From positions 1-64,000 of the forward strand of contig CANLTI010000012.1 in NCBI GenBank assembly GCA_947494095.1: a stretch of 64,000 nt of DNA. The letters run 5' to 3'. Below, in pieces: positions 25,434 through 38,774 of this stretch. Every line of letters begins with the position of its first letter. Positions within the stretch are counted from its first letter, which is position 1. The notes beneath the pieces are model-generated. The model had not been told where the DNA came from, ran no database searches, and saw only the letters and a program-made list of their open reading frames with translations. Source of the DNA: an uncultured Pseudomonadales bacterium (GTDB taxonomy: Bacteria; Pseudomonadota; Gammaproteobacteria; Pseudomonadales; Cellvibrionaceae). Position numbers and translations under genes: made by a program.

Positions 25434-26099
25434 TTAATCGGCAGTGTCTAGCGAGGTGTCTAATGAGGTGTCTAATGAGGTTTGCGGGAAGGGTACGTTA
25501 GCCACGACACAATTGCGCCCTTTGTTTTTTGCTTTGTATAAGGCTTTGTCAGCTTGCATTACCAGTGCGCGCGCGGTGACTTCTTTATCTTGATAGTTGG
25601 CTGTCGAGACGCCAAGGCTAGCACTCAACGATAATTGCCTACCTTGGGGCAAAATAATGGGTATTCCAAAAATTTGTTGGCGCAAGCGCCCAGCAACAGC
25701 AATAGCGGTATTAATGGGGGTGCTGGGTAAAATAATAGCGTATTCTTCGCCGCCATATCGGCAGGCGATATCGAGCCTCCTTAGGTCATGCATAATGGCA
25801 TTGGCCACATGCTGAATGGCCAAGTCGCCAATAGGGTGGCCGTAGTCATCATTAACGCGTTTAAAGTGGTCAATATCCAATAAAATCAAGCTGGTAGGGT
25901 GGCCTGTGCGGCGTGTGCGCTCAAGCTCTTGATTAATAGCGTAATTGAAATGACGCCGGTTGTGTAAACCGGTTAATTCATCGCGATGAACGTCATTTTC
26001 TAATTTTTTAACACGTGCACGTAGAGTTATGAGCTCTTGCCAAACGGGGCATTGCTCATCGCCATTTAAGCATCTATGCTCAGGCTCGTTTTGGCTCAT
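25434..26099 (-). CDS. Diguanylate cyclase (GGDEF)
   Basis: Makes cyclic di-GMP from two GTP. 221 residues: a short N terminus with CLNGDEQCPVW (a possible metal or redox Cys pair), a short coiled coil (ITLRARVKKLENDV), then a complete GGDEF domain starting DELTGLHNRRHF. The active site is GGEEY, and RRLD five residues before it matches the RxxD product-inhibition site. The C terminus ends in three SLDT repeats. There is no membrane or PAS domain, so it is cytosolic. Confidence 0.92.
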   Translation of the reverse strand: MSQNEPEHRCLNGDEQCPVWQELITLRARVKKLENDVHRDELTGLHNRRHFNYAINQELERTRRTGHPTSLILLDIDHFKRVNDDYGHPIGDLAIQHVANAIMHDLRRLDIACRYGGEEYAIILPSTPINTAIAVAGRLRQQIFGIPIILPQGRQLSLSASLGVSTANYQDKEVTARALVMQADKALYKAKNKGRNCVVANVPFPQTSLDTSLDTSLDTAD

Positions 26100-26187
26100 A
26101 AGGATATCCTATACATATGCACTAATGGCTGGGTGCTCTATTTAACAGTGCATAAATAATACGCATACTTCTTATTGTGCACAATTT

Positions 26188-27351
26188 TTATGACAATCGC
26201 ATTTTAAAATCGTTATAGGTGAATGATTTAACAACACGCGTTGTACCTGTTTTTGTGTTGGTTGTGATAATGGCAGGTAAAGGTATACCGTTAAAGGTCG
26301 TATTTTTCACCATTGTATAGATAGCCATGTCTTCAAACATTAAACGCTGACCTATTTGCAGTGGTGTATTGAAGCTGTAATCACCGATTACATCACCTGA
26401 TAAACAGCTGGGCCCACCTAAGCGGTAGGTATAGGCTAATTCATTGGCTTCGCCAGCATGCGTAATGCGTGGGCGATAGGGCATTTCTAGCACGTCGGGC
26501 ATATGACAGGTTGCTGAGGCATCTAAAATAGCTAAATCCATTTGGTTGTGCACCGTATCGAGCACCTCACAAACAAAAATGCCTGCATTTAGGGCAATCG
26601 CTTCGCCTGGTTCTAAATAGACTTGCACATTGTGCTGCTGGCTAAATGCTTTGACTCGCGTGATGAGGTCCTCGACTTGATAGTCTTCACGCGTAATATG
26701 ATGACCTCCTCCAAAGTTAACCCATTGAACGTGCGGCAGTATGTGACTAAAGCGCGTCTCTATCGCATCCAAGGTTCGTGCCAGTGGTTCGAAGTCTTGC
26801 TCGCATAGGGTATGAAAATGTAAGCCGCTAATACCGCTTAGGTCTTCATTGGCAAACTTATCGATAGTGATGCCCATGCGAGAGCAAGGGGCGCACGGGT
26901 CGTAAATGGCTGCGGCACCTTCAGAGTGCTCGGGGTTAATGCGTAGCCCAAAAGAAAGCTCAGGACGATTGCGTTGTGCGGCTAAAGCTTGTGTTTTATG
27001 TTGCTTCCATTGGCTGAATGAGTTGAAAACAACATGATTAGATAGCGCCAATACTTCAGTGATCTCGTGTGCTCTGTAGGCGGCGGCGTAGGTGTGCACT
27101 TCACCGCCGTACTCTTCTCGGCCTAGGCGTGCCTCAAAGGGGCCGCTGGCGCAGGTACCGCTTAAGTATTTCATGATTAGAGGAGCAGCACTAAAAAACG
27201 AAAACGCTTTTAAGGCAAGTAATACCTTAGCGCCACTGCGCTGTTGCACGTCGGCTAAAAGCTGCAAGTTTTTTTCTAGCTGACACTCATCAATGATATA
27301 GCTAGGACTGGGGACGCTGTAAAGGTCAAAATTTTCAAGGGAGTGAGACAC
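26188..27351 (-). CDS. nspC: Carboxynorspermidine / carboxyspermidine decarboxylase
   Basis: PLP enzyme of the alanine-racemase fold that decarboxylates carboxy(nor)spermidine to (nor)spermidine. PSPSYIIDECQLEKNL marks the start, VLLALKAFSFFS holds the PLP lysine, and VNFGGGHHITREDY is the phosphate loop. It follows the matching dehydrogenase. The start is chosen at GTG 27351, giving 387 residues. The frame can be opened from GTG 27423, but those 24 codons are exactly the intrinsic terminator of the upstream gene, so that start is unlikely. Confidence 0.9.
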   Translation of the reverse strand: MSHSLENFDLYSVPSPSYIIDECQLEKNLQLLADVQQRSGAKVLLALKAFSFFSAAPLIMKYLSGTCASGPFEARLGREEYGGEVHTYAAAYRAHEITEVLALSNHVVFNSFSQWKQHKTQALAAQRNRPELSFGLRINPEHSEGAAAIYDPCAPCSRMGITIDKFANEDLSGISGLHFHTLCEQDFEPLARTLDAIETRFSHILPHVQWVNFGGGHHITREDYQVEDLITRVKAFSQQHNVQVYLEPGEAIALNAGIFVCEVLDTVHNQMDLAILDASATCHMPDVLEMPYRPRITHAGEANELAYTYRLGGPSCLSGDVIGDYSFNTPLQIGQRLMFEDMAIYTMVKNTTFNGIPLPAIITTNTKTGTTRVVKSFTYNDFKMRLS

Positions 27352-27375
27352 GCGGTAATCCAAAAAAGAGTCGAC

Positions 27376-27404
27376 AAAAAGAAGCCGCTTTAATAAGCGG
27401 CTTG
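27376..27404 (-). terminator. Terminator-like hairpin between dehydrogenase and nspC
   Basis: On the minus strand AAGCCGCTT, loop ATTA, AAGCGGCTT, then CTTTTT: a textbook intrinsic terminator 12 bases after the dehydrogenase stop and 25 before the chosen nspC start. It could reduce nspC expression relative to the dehydrogenase, or be opened by an unknown signal. Confidence 0.8.
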
Positions 27405-27415
27405 TTGAAGGAGGG

Positions 27416-28615
27416 TTAGTCACTTAATCCAGTTTTTGTTAATTCTACAACGGTCCAAGGGAGGCCGTACTGGTTAAGGTCTTCCATAAATGGGTCAGGA
27501 TCAAATTGTTCCATATTCCATACGCCGGCTTTCATCCACTTGCCGTCGAGCATCATTTTGGCGCCAATCATGGCGGGCACACCGGTGGTGTAGGAGATCG
27601 CTTGTGATTGTACTTCGGCATAGCATGCTTCATGGTCGCAGATGTTATAAACATACATGATACGCTCTTTGCCATCTTTAATACCTTTGGCGACGCAACC
27701 AATGCATGTACGGCCTTTGGTTAATGGGCCAAGGCTTGAGGGGTCAGGTAAAACAGCTTTAAGAAACTGTAATGGCACAATCTCTACGCCGTTGTAGTTA
27801 ACAGGTGCTATGCCTGTCATACCTACATTTTGCAAAACTTCTAAGTGTTGTAAATAAGCATCACCAAAGGTCATCCAAAAACGCGCACGTTTAATTTCAG
27901 GGAAGTGCTTAGTAATAGACTCTAGCTCTTCGTGATACATTAAATACATGTTTTTAGAACCTATGCCTTCAGGGAAGTCATAGGTTTCTTTGATTGACAG
28001 TGGTGCGGTTTCTATCCATTGGCCGTCTTGCCAGTAACGGCCATTGGCGGTGACTTCACGGATATTAATTTCAGGATTAAAGTTAGTGGCAAAGGGTTGG
28101 CCGTGATCGCCGGCATTGCAATCAATAATATCTAGCTCATGTATTTCATCGAAATAATGCTTTTTGAGGTAGGCGGTATACACGTTGGTCACGCCTGGAT
28201 CAAAGCCGCTGCCTAGCAAGGCCATTAAGCCTGCTTGCTTGAACTTTTCTTGATAAGCCCACTGCCAGCTGTATTCAAATTTTGCTTCTTCAGGTGGCTC
28301 GTAGTTAGCGGTATCCATGTAATGGATGCCAGCATTTAGACACGCATCCATAATGTGCAAGTCTTGGTAGGGGAGCGCAACGTTAATGACGAGGCTGGGC
28401 TTTTCTGCCTCTAAAAGTGCGGTTAATGCTGGTACGTCATCGGCATCTATTTGTGCCGTACGAATAGGCCGCTTTAATTGCGCGGCAATGGCTTTGCAGC
28501 GCGCTTCGGTGCGGCTCGCTAAAATAATTTCGCTAAAAACTTCGGGTAGTTGCGCACATTTGTGGGTCACAACACCACCTACGCCACCGGCACCAATAAT
28601 TAAAACCTTGCTCAT
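27416..28615 (-). CDS. Carboxynorspermidine / carboxyspermidine dehydrogenase
   Basis: Condenses a diamine with aspartate semialdehyde reductively to give carboxy(nor)spermidine. It belongs to the saccharopine dehydrogenase fold: VLIIGAGGVGGVVTHKCAQ is the NAD(P) Rossmann loop, and YMDTANYEPPEE and LLGSGFDPGVTNVYTAYLKKHYFDEI are characteristic blocks. 399 residues, the usual length. Paired with nspC on the same strand, which decides between this role and lysine metabolism. ATG at 28615. Confidence 0.9.
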   Translation of the reverse strand: MSKVLIIGAGGVGGVVTHKCAQLPEVFSEIILASRTEARCKAIAAQLKRPIRTAQIDADDVPALTALLEAEKPSLVINVALPYQDLHIMDACLNAGIHYMDTANYEPPEEAKFEYSWQWAYQEKFKQAGLMALLGSGFDPGVTNVYTAYLKKHYFDEIHELDIIDCNAGDHGQPFATNFNPEINIREVTANGRYWQDGQWIETAPLSIKETYDFPEGIGSKNMYLMYHEELESITKHFPEIKRARFWMTFGDAYLQHLEVLQNVGMTGIAPVNYNGVEIVPLQFLKAVLPDPSSLGPLTKGRTCIGCVAKGIKDGKERIMYVYNICDHEACYAEVQSQAISYTTGVPAMIGAKMMLDGKWMKAGVWNMEQFDPDPFMEDLNQYGLPWTVVELTKTGLSD

Positions 28616-28677
28616 AATGTAAACCTCAATAGTGTGGGTTTATGGGCTGCATGGACAGCCAGTTCAATGGATAATTT

Positions 28678-30597
28678 TTATTTTTCATAGTAGGTGTAGC
28701 CGCGCATACTATCGCTAAATGCATTCATTATTTTGAGGCGTTCGGCGGGCGTGATACGGCCTTCACGCACGGCTTGCTCTGCTGTGCGACGAAAGCGGTT
28801 TTGCATTTCTTGCGGGTTGTATTCTACGTAGCTTAAAACATCGGCAATGCTGTCGCCTTCAATTTCATGGATGAAATCGTAGCTGCCGTCGTCGTTAAAG
28901 CGAATGCTGACCACATTCGTATCACCAAATAAGTTATGTAAATCACCGAGTGTTTCTTGGTAGGCGCCCACTAAAAACGCTCCAATATAATACTCTTCAT
29001 CTTCTTTAGGTTGATGTAACGGCAATGTTTTACGTGTTCCGCGATGATCGGCAAAGCGATCAATTTTACCGTCGCAGTCACAGGTGATATCCGCAATAAT
29101 GGCGTTGCGTGTGGGCTTTTCATCTAGTCGATGTAAAGGCATCACAGGAAAAACTTGCTCAATCGCCCACATGTCTGGCAGTGATTGAAATAAACTAAAG
29201 TTACAATAAAAGATATCAGAGAGTTGGTCTTTGAGTTTTTCGGCTTCATCGAGGCCGCGCGGCATTTCTTCGGCAATGGCTAAAATACGATGCATAACCG
29301 CTAAAAATAAATTTTCGGCCAGCGAGCGAGAGCGTAAGTTAATTTGCCCGCGTTTAAATATTTCACGCAATTCATCGCGGTAAAATACGGCGTCGTTATA
29401 GCACTCTTGGATATTGCGCTCGTTCACCACGCTAATCAGGTCGCTTAGGTTGTGTACCATGACGTTTTCGCTGGCGGGAATCTCACTGGGGATTTTACCC
29501 GGTTCGTAGTTGGCCACATCTAAAACATTAAAAACTAACAATGATGAATAGGCAACAGTCGCGCGTCCCGATTCGGTCACAATAATAGGGTGGCTAATAT
29601 TAAACGGATCAAGAGTGTTCATAATCACATCCACGATATCGGCACAATATTCATCTAAAGAATAGTTGCGTGAATGTACGTAGTTGGATTTAGAACCGTC
29701 ATAATCAACGGCTAAGCCACCACCAAGATCAAGGTAGCCCATGCTTGCGCCTTCGCGGACGAGGTCCATGTACACTTGGCACGCCTCTAAAACGCCGGTG
29801 CGAATATCGCGGATATTGGGGATTTGCGAGCCTAAGTGATAATGCAAAAGCTGTAGGCAATCGAGCATATCTTCGGCTTTTAAGGTGTCAACCAGCTCGA
29901 TAACCTGTGCTGTAGAAAGCCCAAAAATACTGCGGTCGCCACTGGTGGCATTCCAGTGCCCACCGACCATAGAGGCCAGTTTAACGCGCACACCAATCAT
30001 GGGCCTAATACCTAATGCCCGGCTGCGTTTAAGTATAATGGGCAGCTCTGAAGGTGTTTCTATGACAAAAAAGACTTTATAGCCCATGTTGCAAGCTTGT
30101 AAGCCTAGGTCGATAAACTCTTCATCTTTATAGCCGTTGCAAATAATGCACGCTTCACGGTTTTCTAGCGTGGCCAGAGCAATAATGAGCTCGGGTTTGG
30201 AGCCTGCCTCAAACCCATGATTGTAGGGCGCACCTACTTGCGCGATCTCTTCAATAACATGACATTGTTGATTCACCTTAACGGGGAATACGCCACGGTA
30301 CTCGGCTTGGTAATGACTGTCTTTGATGGCTTTGCGAAAGGCTTCATTAAGACGCTTAATTTGTTGCGCCAATAAGTCTTCAAAGCGAATCAATACGGGC
30401 GCATCCATGCCGCGTTCACGCGCCTGACGGACAATGTCGAGAACGGATGCTTGTACTTGCACATTGTTTTCGGTTGTGCTGGTAACAGCCACTTCACCGT
30501 TGTGGTCAATTTTAAAGTACCCAGCGCCCCATCCGTTAATGGCGTAAAGCTCGGCGGCATCATCGGTTGACCAAGTAAGGTGTGATTTTGTATTCAA
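28678..30597 (-). CDS. speA: Biosynthetic arginine decarboxylase
   Basis: Converts arginine to agmatine, the first step to putrescine. 639 residues of the fold-III PLP type: YRGVFPVKVNQQ carries the PLP lysine, HYHLGSQIPNIRDI and DLGGGLAVDYDGSKSN bind cofactor and substrate, and DITCDCDGKIDRF supplies the active-site Cys. Start is TTG at 30597 with GAGG upstream; the usual N-terminal WSxxDxxELYxINxWG is in place. It is in the same direction as the two polyamine genes downstream (62-base gap). Agmatine hydrolysis genes are not in this window. Confidence 0.95.
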   Translation of the reverse strand: MNTKSHLTWSTDDAAELYAINGWGAGYFKIDHNGEVAVTSTTENNVQVQASVLDIVRQARERGMDAPVLIRFEDLLAQQIKRLNEAFRKAIKDSHYQAEYRGVFPVKVNQQCHVIEEIAQVGAPYNHGFEAGSKPELIIALATLENREACIICNGYKDEEFIDLGLQACNMGYKVFFVIETPSELPIILKRSRALGIRPMIGVRVKLASMVGGHWNATSGDRSIFGLSTAQVIELVDTLKAEDMLDCLQLLHYHLGSQIPNIRDIRTGVLEACQVYMDLVREGASMGYLDLGGGLAVDYDGSKSNYVHSRNYSLDEYCADIVDVIMNTLDPFNISHPIIVTESGRATVAYSSLLVFNVLDVANYEPGKIPSEIPASENVMVHNLSDLISVVNERNIQECYNDAVFYRDELREIFKRGQINLRSRSLAENLFLAVMHRILAIAEEMPRGLDEAEKLKDQLSDIFYCNFSLFQSLPDMWAIEQVFPVMPLHRLDEKPTRNAIIADITCDCDGKIDRFADHRGTRKTLPLHQPKEDEEYYIGAFLVGAYQETLGDLHNLFGDTNVVSIRFNDDGSYDFIHEIEGDSIADVLSYVEYNPQEMQNRFRRTAEQAVREGRITPAERLKIMNAFSDSMRGYTYYEK

Positions 30598-30782
30598 TGT
30601 CTGTGCTTACCTCAAAGTAGGTGGGCTAAAAGTTAGGTGCAGTCAAAAGCTCTACAGGTTAAAAAGTGGCGAACTATCGCAGATTTTTTTAGGGATAGCT
30701 ATACCCAATTAACGTCTAATACCACATTGTTTTTGGTGTGCTAATCGACGCCAGAGGCTGCCGTACCCAATGCCTTGTCAGC

Positions 30783-31790
30783 CTAGCTAAAAAGCTTGCC
30801 GCGCACAGTGGTGCGATACTGGTTCGGCGGCACACCAAAAGTTTTTTTAAACAGCCGGCTAAAGTGCTGCGGGTCTTGTAGGCCGGTGTAGTTCGCTATT
30901 TCGGCAATGCTTAAGTTGCTGCTTTTTAGCATATCTTTTGCCGTGGTCATACGGTGGCGCTGTACATATTGCAAAGGCGAGAGGTTAAGGGCGTTTTTAA
31001 AGTGCCGATTTAGGCTGCGAACGCTAATGTCTAATGAGGCTGCTAAAGCGGTGATATCAATGCTTTGATAGCTGGGGGTGTTAGCGGGTTGTGCGAGTAG
31101 CTCATCGAGTTTGGCAATGGCAAGTGCGACTCTTTCGTCAGAGGTTAGGGTATTGCTGAGGCCAGCTTGCGTGTTGGGTTGGCGTATTTCATGAAAAAAA
31201 TTGCGCTCAACCGTTTGCGCAATGGCACTGCCGTATTGCTCTTGAATAAAAAAAGCGGTGAGCTCTGCAAGGGCATTAATGCTAGCTGTGCAAAAAATGC
31301 GGGGCTGACCGTTAGCATGGCTTTGGGTGATAAAGCGGTCGCGTTGCAATTTGACGTCAGGGTAGCGCCGGCTAAAGCGATCAAAAAAATGCCAGTGGGT
31401 GGTGGCAAGCTGACGCTGTAGCAACTGAGCCTGCGCCAAAAAACATACGCTAGTGCCGACTGCCGCTAGCGTGCAATCGGTGGGAATGGTGCTTAGCCAG
31501 TCTAAGGTGTCGGGTTGCTGGTTTAATATTTTGATTGGGTCGCGCCATAAAGCGGGTAAAAAAATAAGGCTATTACGCGCGATAGGCGTATCGAGTGGGC
31601 AGCTTTGCAAAGGAAGGCCTGTGTGCGTGTTGACGATACCGCCGGTTTGACTGCGAAACTCGATAGTCAGCGGCGCTAAATGAGGCTGCTTAACTTTGCG
31701 CATAGCCCAAGCTGCACGCAGCATTTCTAGGGGTAGGGTGACGCTAGTGGCCAGCATATTGGGGTAAAGCAAAAAGATAACAGGTTGCAT
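30783..31790 (-). CDS. GlxA-type AraC-family regulator
   Basis: 335 residues. The N-terminal DJ-1/PfpI-like domain (MQPVIFLLYPNMLATSVTLPLEMLRAAW) lacks a clear catalytic nucleophile Cys. The C-terminal AraC double helix-turn-helix contains ALAASLDISVRSLNRHFKNAL and IANYTGLQDPQHFSRLFKKTFGVPPNQYR. ATG at 31790 starts the domain; upstream codons would not. It is divergent from fabY, so either gene may be a target. The ligand is unknown. Confidence 0.88.
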   Translation of the reverse strand: MQPVIFLLYPNMLATSVTLPLEMLRAAWAMRKVKQPHLAPLTIEFRSQTGGIVNTHTGLPLQSCPLDTPIARNSLIFLPALWRDPIKILNQQPDTLDWLSTIPTDCTLAAVGTSVCFLAQAQLLQRQLATTHWHFFDRFSRRYPDVKLQRDRFITQSHANGQPRIFCTASINALAELTAFFIQEQYGSAIAQTVERNFFHEIRQPNTQAGLSNTLTSDERVALAIAKLDELLAQPANTPSYQSIDITALAASLDISVRSLNRHFKNALNLSPLQYVQRHRMTTAKDMLKSSNLSIAEIANYTGLQDPQHFSRLFKKTFGVPPNQYRTTVRGKLFS

Positions 31791-31943
31791 ACTGAGCCTA
31801 AGCGTAGAGTGAGTTTGGCTATTATAGCATGCATATTGGCCGTTTTGACCTGCTGGACTTAAACTGGCAAGCTTACACTCTAGGTGATTAGTTATGTGTC
31901 TATTGCATCTCACCTGAGATGCAAGGTTAATGGAATCTATTGG

Positions 31944-33863
31944 ATGACTCGCTTACCTGTTATTACCGCTTTTGGTGGCTTTAATGCCGCTGGGCGCAGC
32001 TCTTTTCACCATAGTTACAAACGCACTATTTTTTCTAGCCTCACAGAGCTAGAGCAGCGTAAAAACTGTACAGCTTTAGCCAGTATTATGGGGCTATTAC
32101 AGTGGCGCAATGACGACTACTATTGGATTGATGGTGTGGTTTATGACCCTGTACATGATTTTTCGCGACTGAAAATGTTGGTTGAAGCTGGCTCTTTGGT
32201 GCGCAAAATTGAGCCAAGTTATTTTGATGTTAATGCGGTGCTGGTGGGTAAAAAGCTCACTCTTAATGGCTCTAAGCACTCGCCAAGCATTGTTAAAATG
32301 GCCAAGCGCGACCTACCCGAGACGCTCCCGCAGGGGTGGCGAGTAATAGCACAAGAGGGGCGTGAGGTGACGCTGGCTATTAGCGAGTCGGTTACGACTT
32401 ATGCTCAGCATGGCAGTGTTATGCCCGTACAAGCTGCAGGGCAATTGCCCTCAGGCTTTAACCCTGGGGATCATTACCGCTCTTTGCATCACCCTCGAGG
32501 GTTGCAGCTCTCAGTTTTGGCAGCCAGCGATACGGTCAATAGTTTAGGGTTAGATTGGCACAGTGTTGTAAGTCGTGTTAATCCCGATGAAATTGCAGTC
32601 TACAGCGCCAGTGTTATGAGTCAGCTAGATGACACGGGTTTTGGTGGTATGTTGCAGGCGCGTGGCCAAGGTGCGCGCGTCACCTCAAAGCAATTGGCCA
32701 TGGGTTTTAATTCTATGCCGGCCGACTTTATTAATGCCTATGTACTGGGGAGTGTTGGCGCTACAGCGGGTATTGTTGGCGCGTGTGCAACATTTTTGTA
32801 CAACTTAAACGCAGCGGTTGATGATATTAAATCGGGACGCCGGCGCGTAGTGATGGTGGGCAGTGCTGAGGCACCCATTTTACCAGAGGTCATTGATGGT
32901 TATCATGCGATGAGTGCTTTGGCGACGGATGCTGAAATTGCCCGCTTATCGGGTGGCTTGTTACCTGGCGGCGCGATAGATTACCGCCGTGCGAGCCGCC
33001 CTTTTGGGGCCAACTGCGGTTTTACCATTGCCGAATCTGGCCAATATGTACTACTAATGGATGATGCCTTGGCACTAGAGCTAGGTGCGACTATTTACGG
33101 GGCTGTACCGGGGGTGTTTGTGCATGCGGACGGCTACAAAAAGTCGATTTCGGCGCCAGGGCCTGGTAATTATTTAACCATGGGACGAGCGGTAGGCTTA
33201 GCGCAAAATTTATTGGGTAGCGAAGTCGTACGCAATAGCAGCTTTGTGCAGGCGCATGGCTCTAGTACGCCGCAAAATCGCGTTACCGAGTCGCGTATTC
33301 TCGATGAGGTTGCTAAGCACTACGGCATTGACCATTGGCCTGTCGGTGCTATCAAATCTTATGTTGGGCATTCGTTAGGCCCAGCCAGCGGCGATCAAAT
33401 GGCTAATACACTTGGAATATTTGCTCAGGGTATTCTACCGGGTATTAAAACGATTGATGGCGTTGCTGATGATGTACTGGCTACGCGCTTAGGTATTTCT
33501 CAGCAAGATACTGAGCTCGGTTGCGGTGGTGCACAAGTGGCTTTTCTGAATTCAAAAGGCTTTGGTGGCAATAACGCAACCGCTATGGTGGTGGCGCCAA
33601 ATCAGGTTAATGCTTGGCTGCAAAAGCGCCATGGTAAAGCGACTTTTAATGCCTACCAAGACAAAAACCAAGCGGTGCAAGCCACTGCAAAAGACTATGA
33701 TAACCGTGCCCTTAAAGGTGATTTGAGTGCTATTTATAGCTTTGGTGAGCACTTGGTCGATGAGGCGGCACTGACTTGGAGTGATGAGGGGTTGCAGGTG
33801 CCTGGTTTTACTCACCCTGTAGTATTAAATAGTGATGGCGGCTTTGATGATCTGGGCCAGTAG
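31944..33863 (+). CDS. fabY: Beta-ketoacyl-ACP synthase, FabY type
   Basis: Initiates fatty-acid synthesis by condensing acetyl-CoA with malonyl-ACP in place of FabH, as shown for the Pseudomonas enzyme. 639 residues, matching that family and longer than FabB/F. The triad is visible: Cys281 in VGACATFLYN, His438 in VQAHGSSTPQNRVTE, His476 in KSYVGHSLGPAS. The N-terminal 190 residues are the FabY-specific extension. ATG at 31944 begins MTRLPVITAFGG. No FabH is seen here. Confidence 0.9.
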   Translation: MTRLPVITAFGGFNAAGRSSFHHSYKRTIFSSLTELEQRKNCTALASIMGLLQWRNDDYYWIDGVVYDPVHDFSRLKMLVEAGSLVRKIEPSYFDVNAVLVGKKLTLNGSKHSPSIVKMAKRDLPETLPQGWRVIAQEGREVTLAISESVTTYAQHGSVMPVQAAGQLPSGFNPGDHYRSLHHPRGLQLSVLAASDTVNSLGLDWHSVVSRVNPDEIAVYSASVMSQLDDTGFGGMLQARGQGARVTSKQLAMGFNSMPADFINAYVLGSVGATAGIVGACATFLYNLNAAVDDIKSGRRRVVMVGSAEAPILPEVIDGYHAMSALATDAEIARLSGGLLPGGAIDYRRASRPFGANCGFTIAESGQYVLLMDDALALELGATIYGAVPGVFVHADGYKKSISAPGPGNYLTMGRAVGLAQNLLGSEVVRNSSFVQAHGSSTPQNRVTESRILDEVAKHYGIDHWPVGAIKSYVGHSLGPASGDQMANTLGIFAQGILPGIKTIDGVADDVLATRLGISQQDTELGCGGAQVAFLNSKGFGGNNATAMVVAPNQVNAWLQKRHGKATFNAYQDKNQAVQATAKDYDNRALKGDLSAIYSFGEHLVDEAALTWSDEGLQVPGFTHPVVLNSDGGFDDLGQ

Positions 33864-34008
33864 CTTTAGCGTATAGTCGGTTATAGCAGTGCATAAACAT
33901 TGAGTTGTTATGCAAATGAGTTGTTGTTTAAAATAATTGTTATTTAAAGCTACTGCAAGCTGGGCTACATTTTTTACTCCACATCCATTTTCAAGCGATA
34001 ATAAAGTT

Positions 34009-34587
34009 ATGCCGTACAACGCTGTTGATAATACAGAGGCTAAAGAGCTTGCTGTTGGTGAGCAAATTAGCCGCTGGCGAAAATTACGTGGTTGGTCTCA
34101 GCGTGAGCTGGCCCGCCGTGCGGCCATTGCTAACGGGGCTTTATCGCAGGTTGAGTTGGGCCATAGCAGCCCTGCTGTATACACACTGCAAAAAGTCGCT
34201 AAGGCTTTAGGGATTACGCTGCAAACGCTGCTTTTTGGTGAGCCTTGTTTGCCTTGCTATGTTGTGCGCGCAGCTGATGCCATTGGTATTGATTTGGGTG
34301 CGGTGGGGTCGTGTGTGTATTATCGCTTTACCGGCCGCGCGGCGTTGTTGCACCTTCAGGTGGCTCAAGGTCAAAGGCTTACCTCGCAAGCTTTAAGTAC
34401 TGTCAGCGGGCAACCGCTTGATGGCGGTTATAACCTTGATGTGCGTGATGGGCTTTGTTTATTGTTGGCATCAGGTATTGAGCACCATTTGGCGAAAGGA
34501 GACAGTTTGAGTGTCATGCCTGGCGTTGATGTTGAGTTGATATCAGACGGTACAATGGCGCTGAATTTAATGTTATCGGTCGCTTAG
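34009..34587 (+). CDS. XRE-cupin transcription regulator, PuuR-like
   Basis: 192 residues: an N-terminal XRE helix-turn-helix (QISRWRKLRGWSQRELARRAAIANGALSQVELGHSSPAV) and a C-terminal cupin with GDSLSVMPGVDVEL. Proteins of this layout sense small metabolites such as polyamines or amino acids. ATG at 34009 is preferred to an upstream start that adds an odd hydrophobic leader. It lies 145 bases after fabY, and the polyamine genes are 3 kb away; either could be a target, but nothing here shows which. Confidence 0.82.
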   Translation: MPYNAVDNTEAKELAVGEQISRWRKLRGWSQRELARRAAIANGALSQVELGHSSPAVYTLQKVAKALGITLQTLLFGEPCLPCYVVRAADAIGIDLGAVGSCVYYRFTGRAALLHLQVAQGQRLTSQALSTVSGQPLDGGYNLDVRDGLCLLLASGIEHHLAKGDSLSVMPGVDVELISDGTMALNLMLSVA

Positions 34588-35025
34588 TGCTTATACACGC
34601 GTCGCAATACTATTGAGATATCACTCATTAATAGTGTGAATATCTGCCATTTTCTGGCGTGGAAGGTGTTTTTTAATAACAGGTTCTTTTTTGTTTTTTG
34701 CTTTCATTTCTTCGATATATCGCTGCCACTATGGCTATTTAAGTGACATTGCTTCGCTTAACCTTACGGTAAGCTCGGCTGTGAGGCTTTGTGCTTGAGC
34801 CTTGCATAGGTTGCAAGCGACTAGGCGAATATACACAAGCGCGTTAATTCCACACATTAGCGCTGAAAATGGCACTGTCCAACTTTTTGTTCCTGAACCA
34901 TACTTAGTCGATATTGTCTTGTATGTAAATCTTTAACCTAATAAGTTTTTTTTGGGGGAATTGGGTTACATATTACATTTTGGTTTCTATTCGATAGGAT
35001 CTCACGCTAAACAAGAGGGTTCGCT
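34588..35025. other. Gap upstream of fadBA
   Basis: 438 bases without a recognised gene. A T-rich stretch near 34682-34715 and GCTTAACCTTACGGTAAGC (34755-34773), a small inverted repeat, are the only visible patterns. It should carry the fadBA promoter; I could not identify a FadR- or PsrA-type operator with confidence. Confidence 0.5.
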
Positions 35026-38372
<3,347 letters not shown>

Positions 38373-38402
38373 TCTCTCGCTTATTTGTTATGATGACTAC
38401 CT

Positions 38403-38435
38403 GAGCGCATTTGCTGCTGCGAATGCGCTCTTTTT
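38403..38435 (+). terminator. Terminator after fadA
   Basis: GAGCGCATT pairs with AATGCGCTC around a TGCTGCTGCG loop, followed by TTTTTG. A clear intrinsic terminator for fadBA. Confidence 0.92.
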
Positions 38436-38630
38436 GTTTGTGTTTTACACAAATAAAAACTTTTTTAAAGAAATTTGAAAAAAAAGTTGCAAGGATGGAA
38501 TCACTATGGCAATATTTGCACCCCTCGCTAAGGCGGGCTCGCAAATAGCTCTTTTTTGTTTTATAAATCAAAGAGTTAGGCCAAAAAACGGTTTGTGTCC
38601 CATCTAAGTATTGACGAGTGTTTAAACCAT

Positions 38631-38715
<85 letters not shown>

Positions 38716-38774
38716 TGGTTTAAGTTTTCTCGCATTCATCCTATTTCCCCCAGTTTTGGTTTATGAGGCATATC

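Noticed and set aside
27352..27423. Upstream GTG start for nspC
   Set aside because: The extra codons coincide with an intrinsic terminator hairpin of the preceding gene, and the family N terminus starts later.
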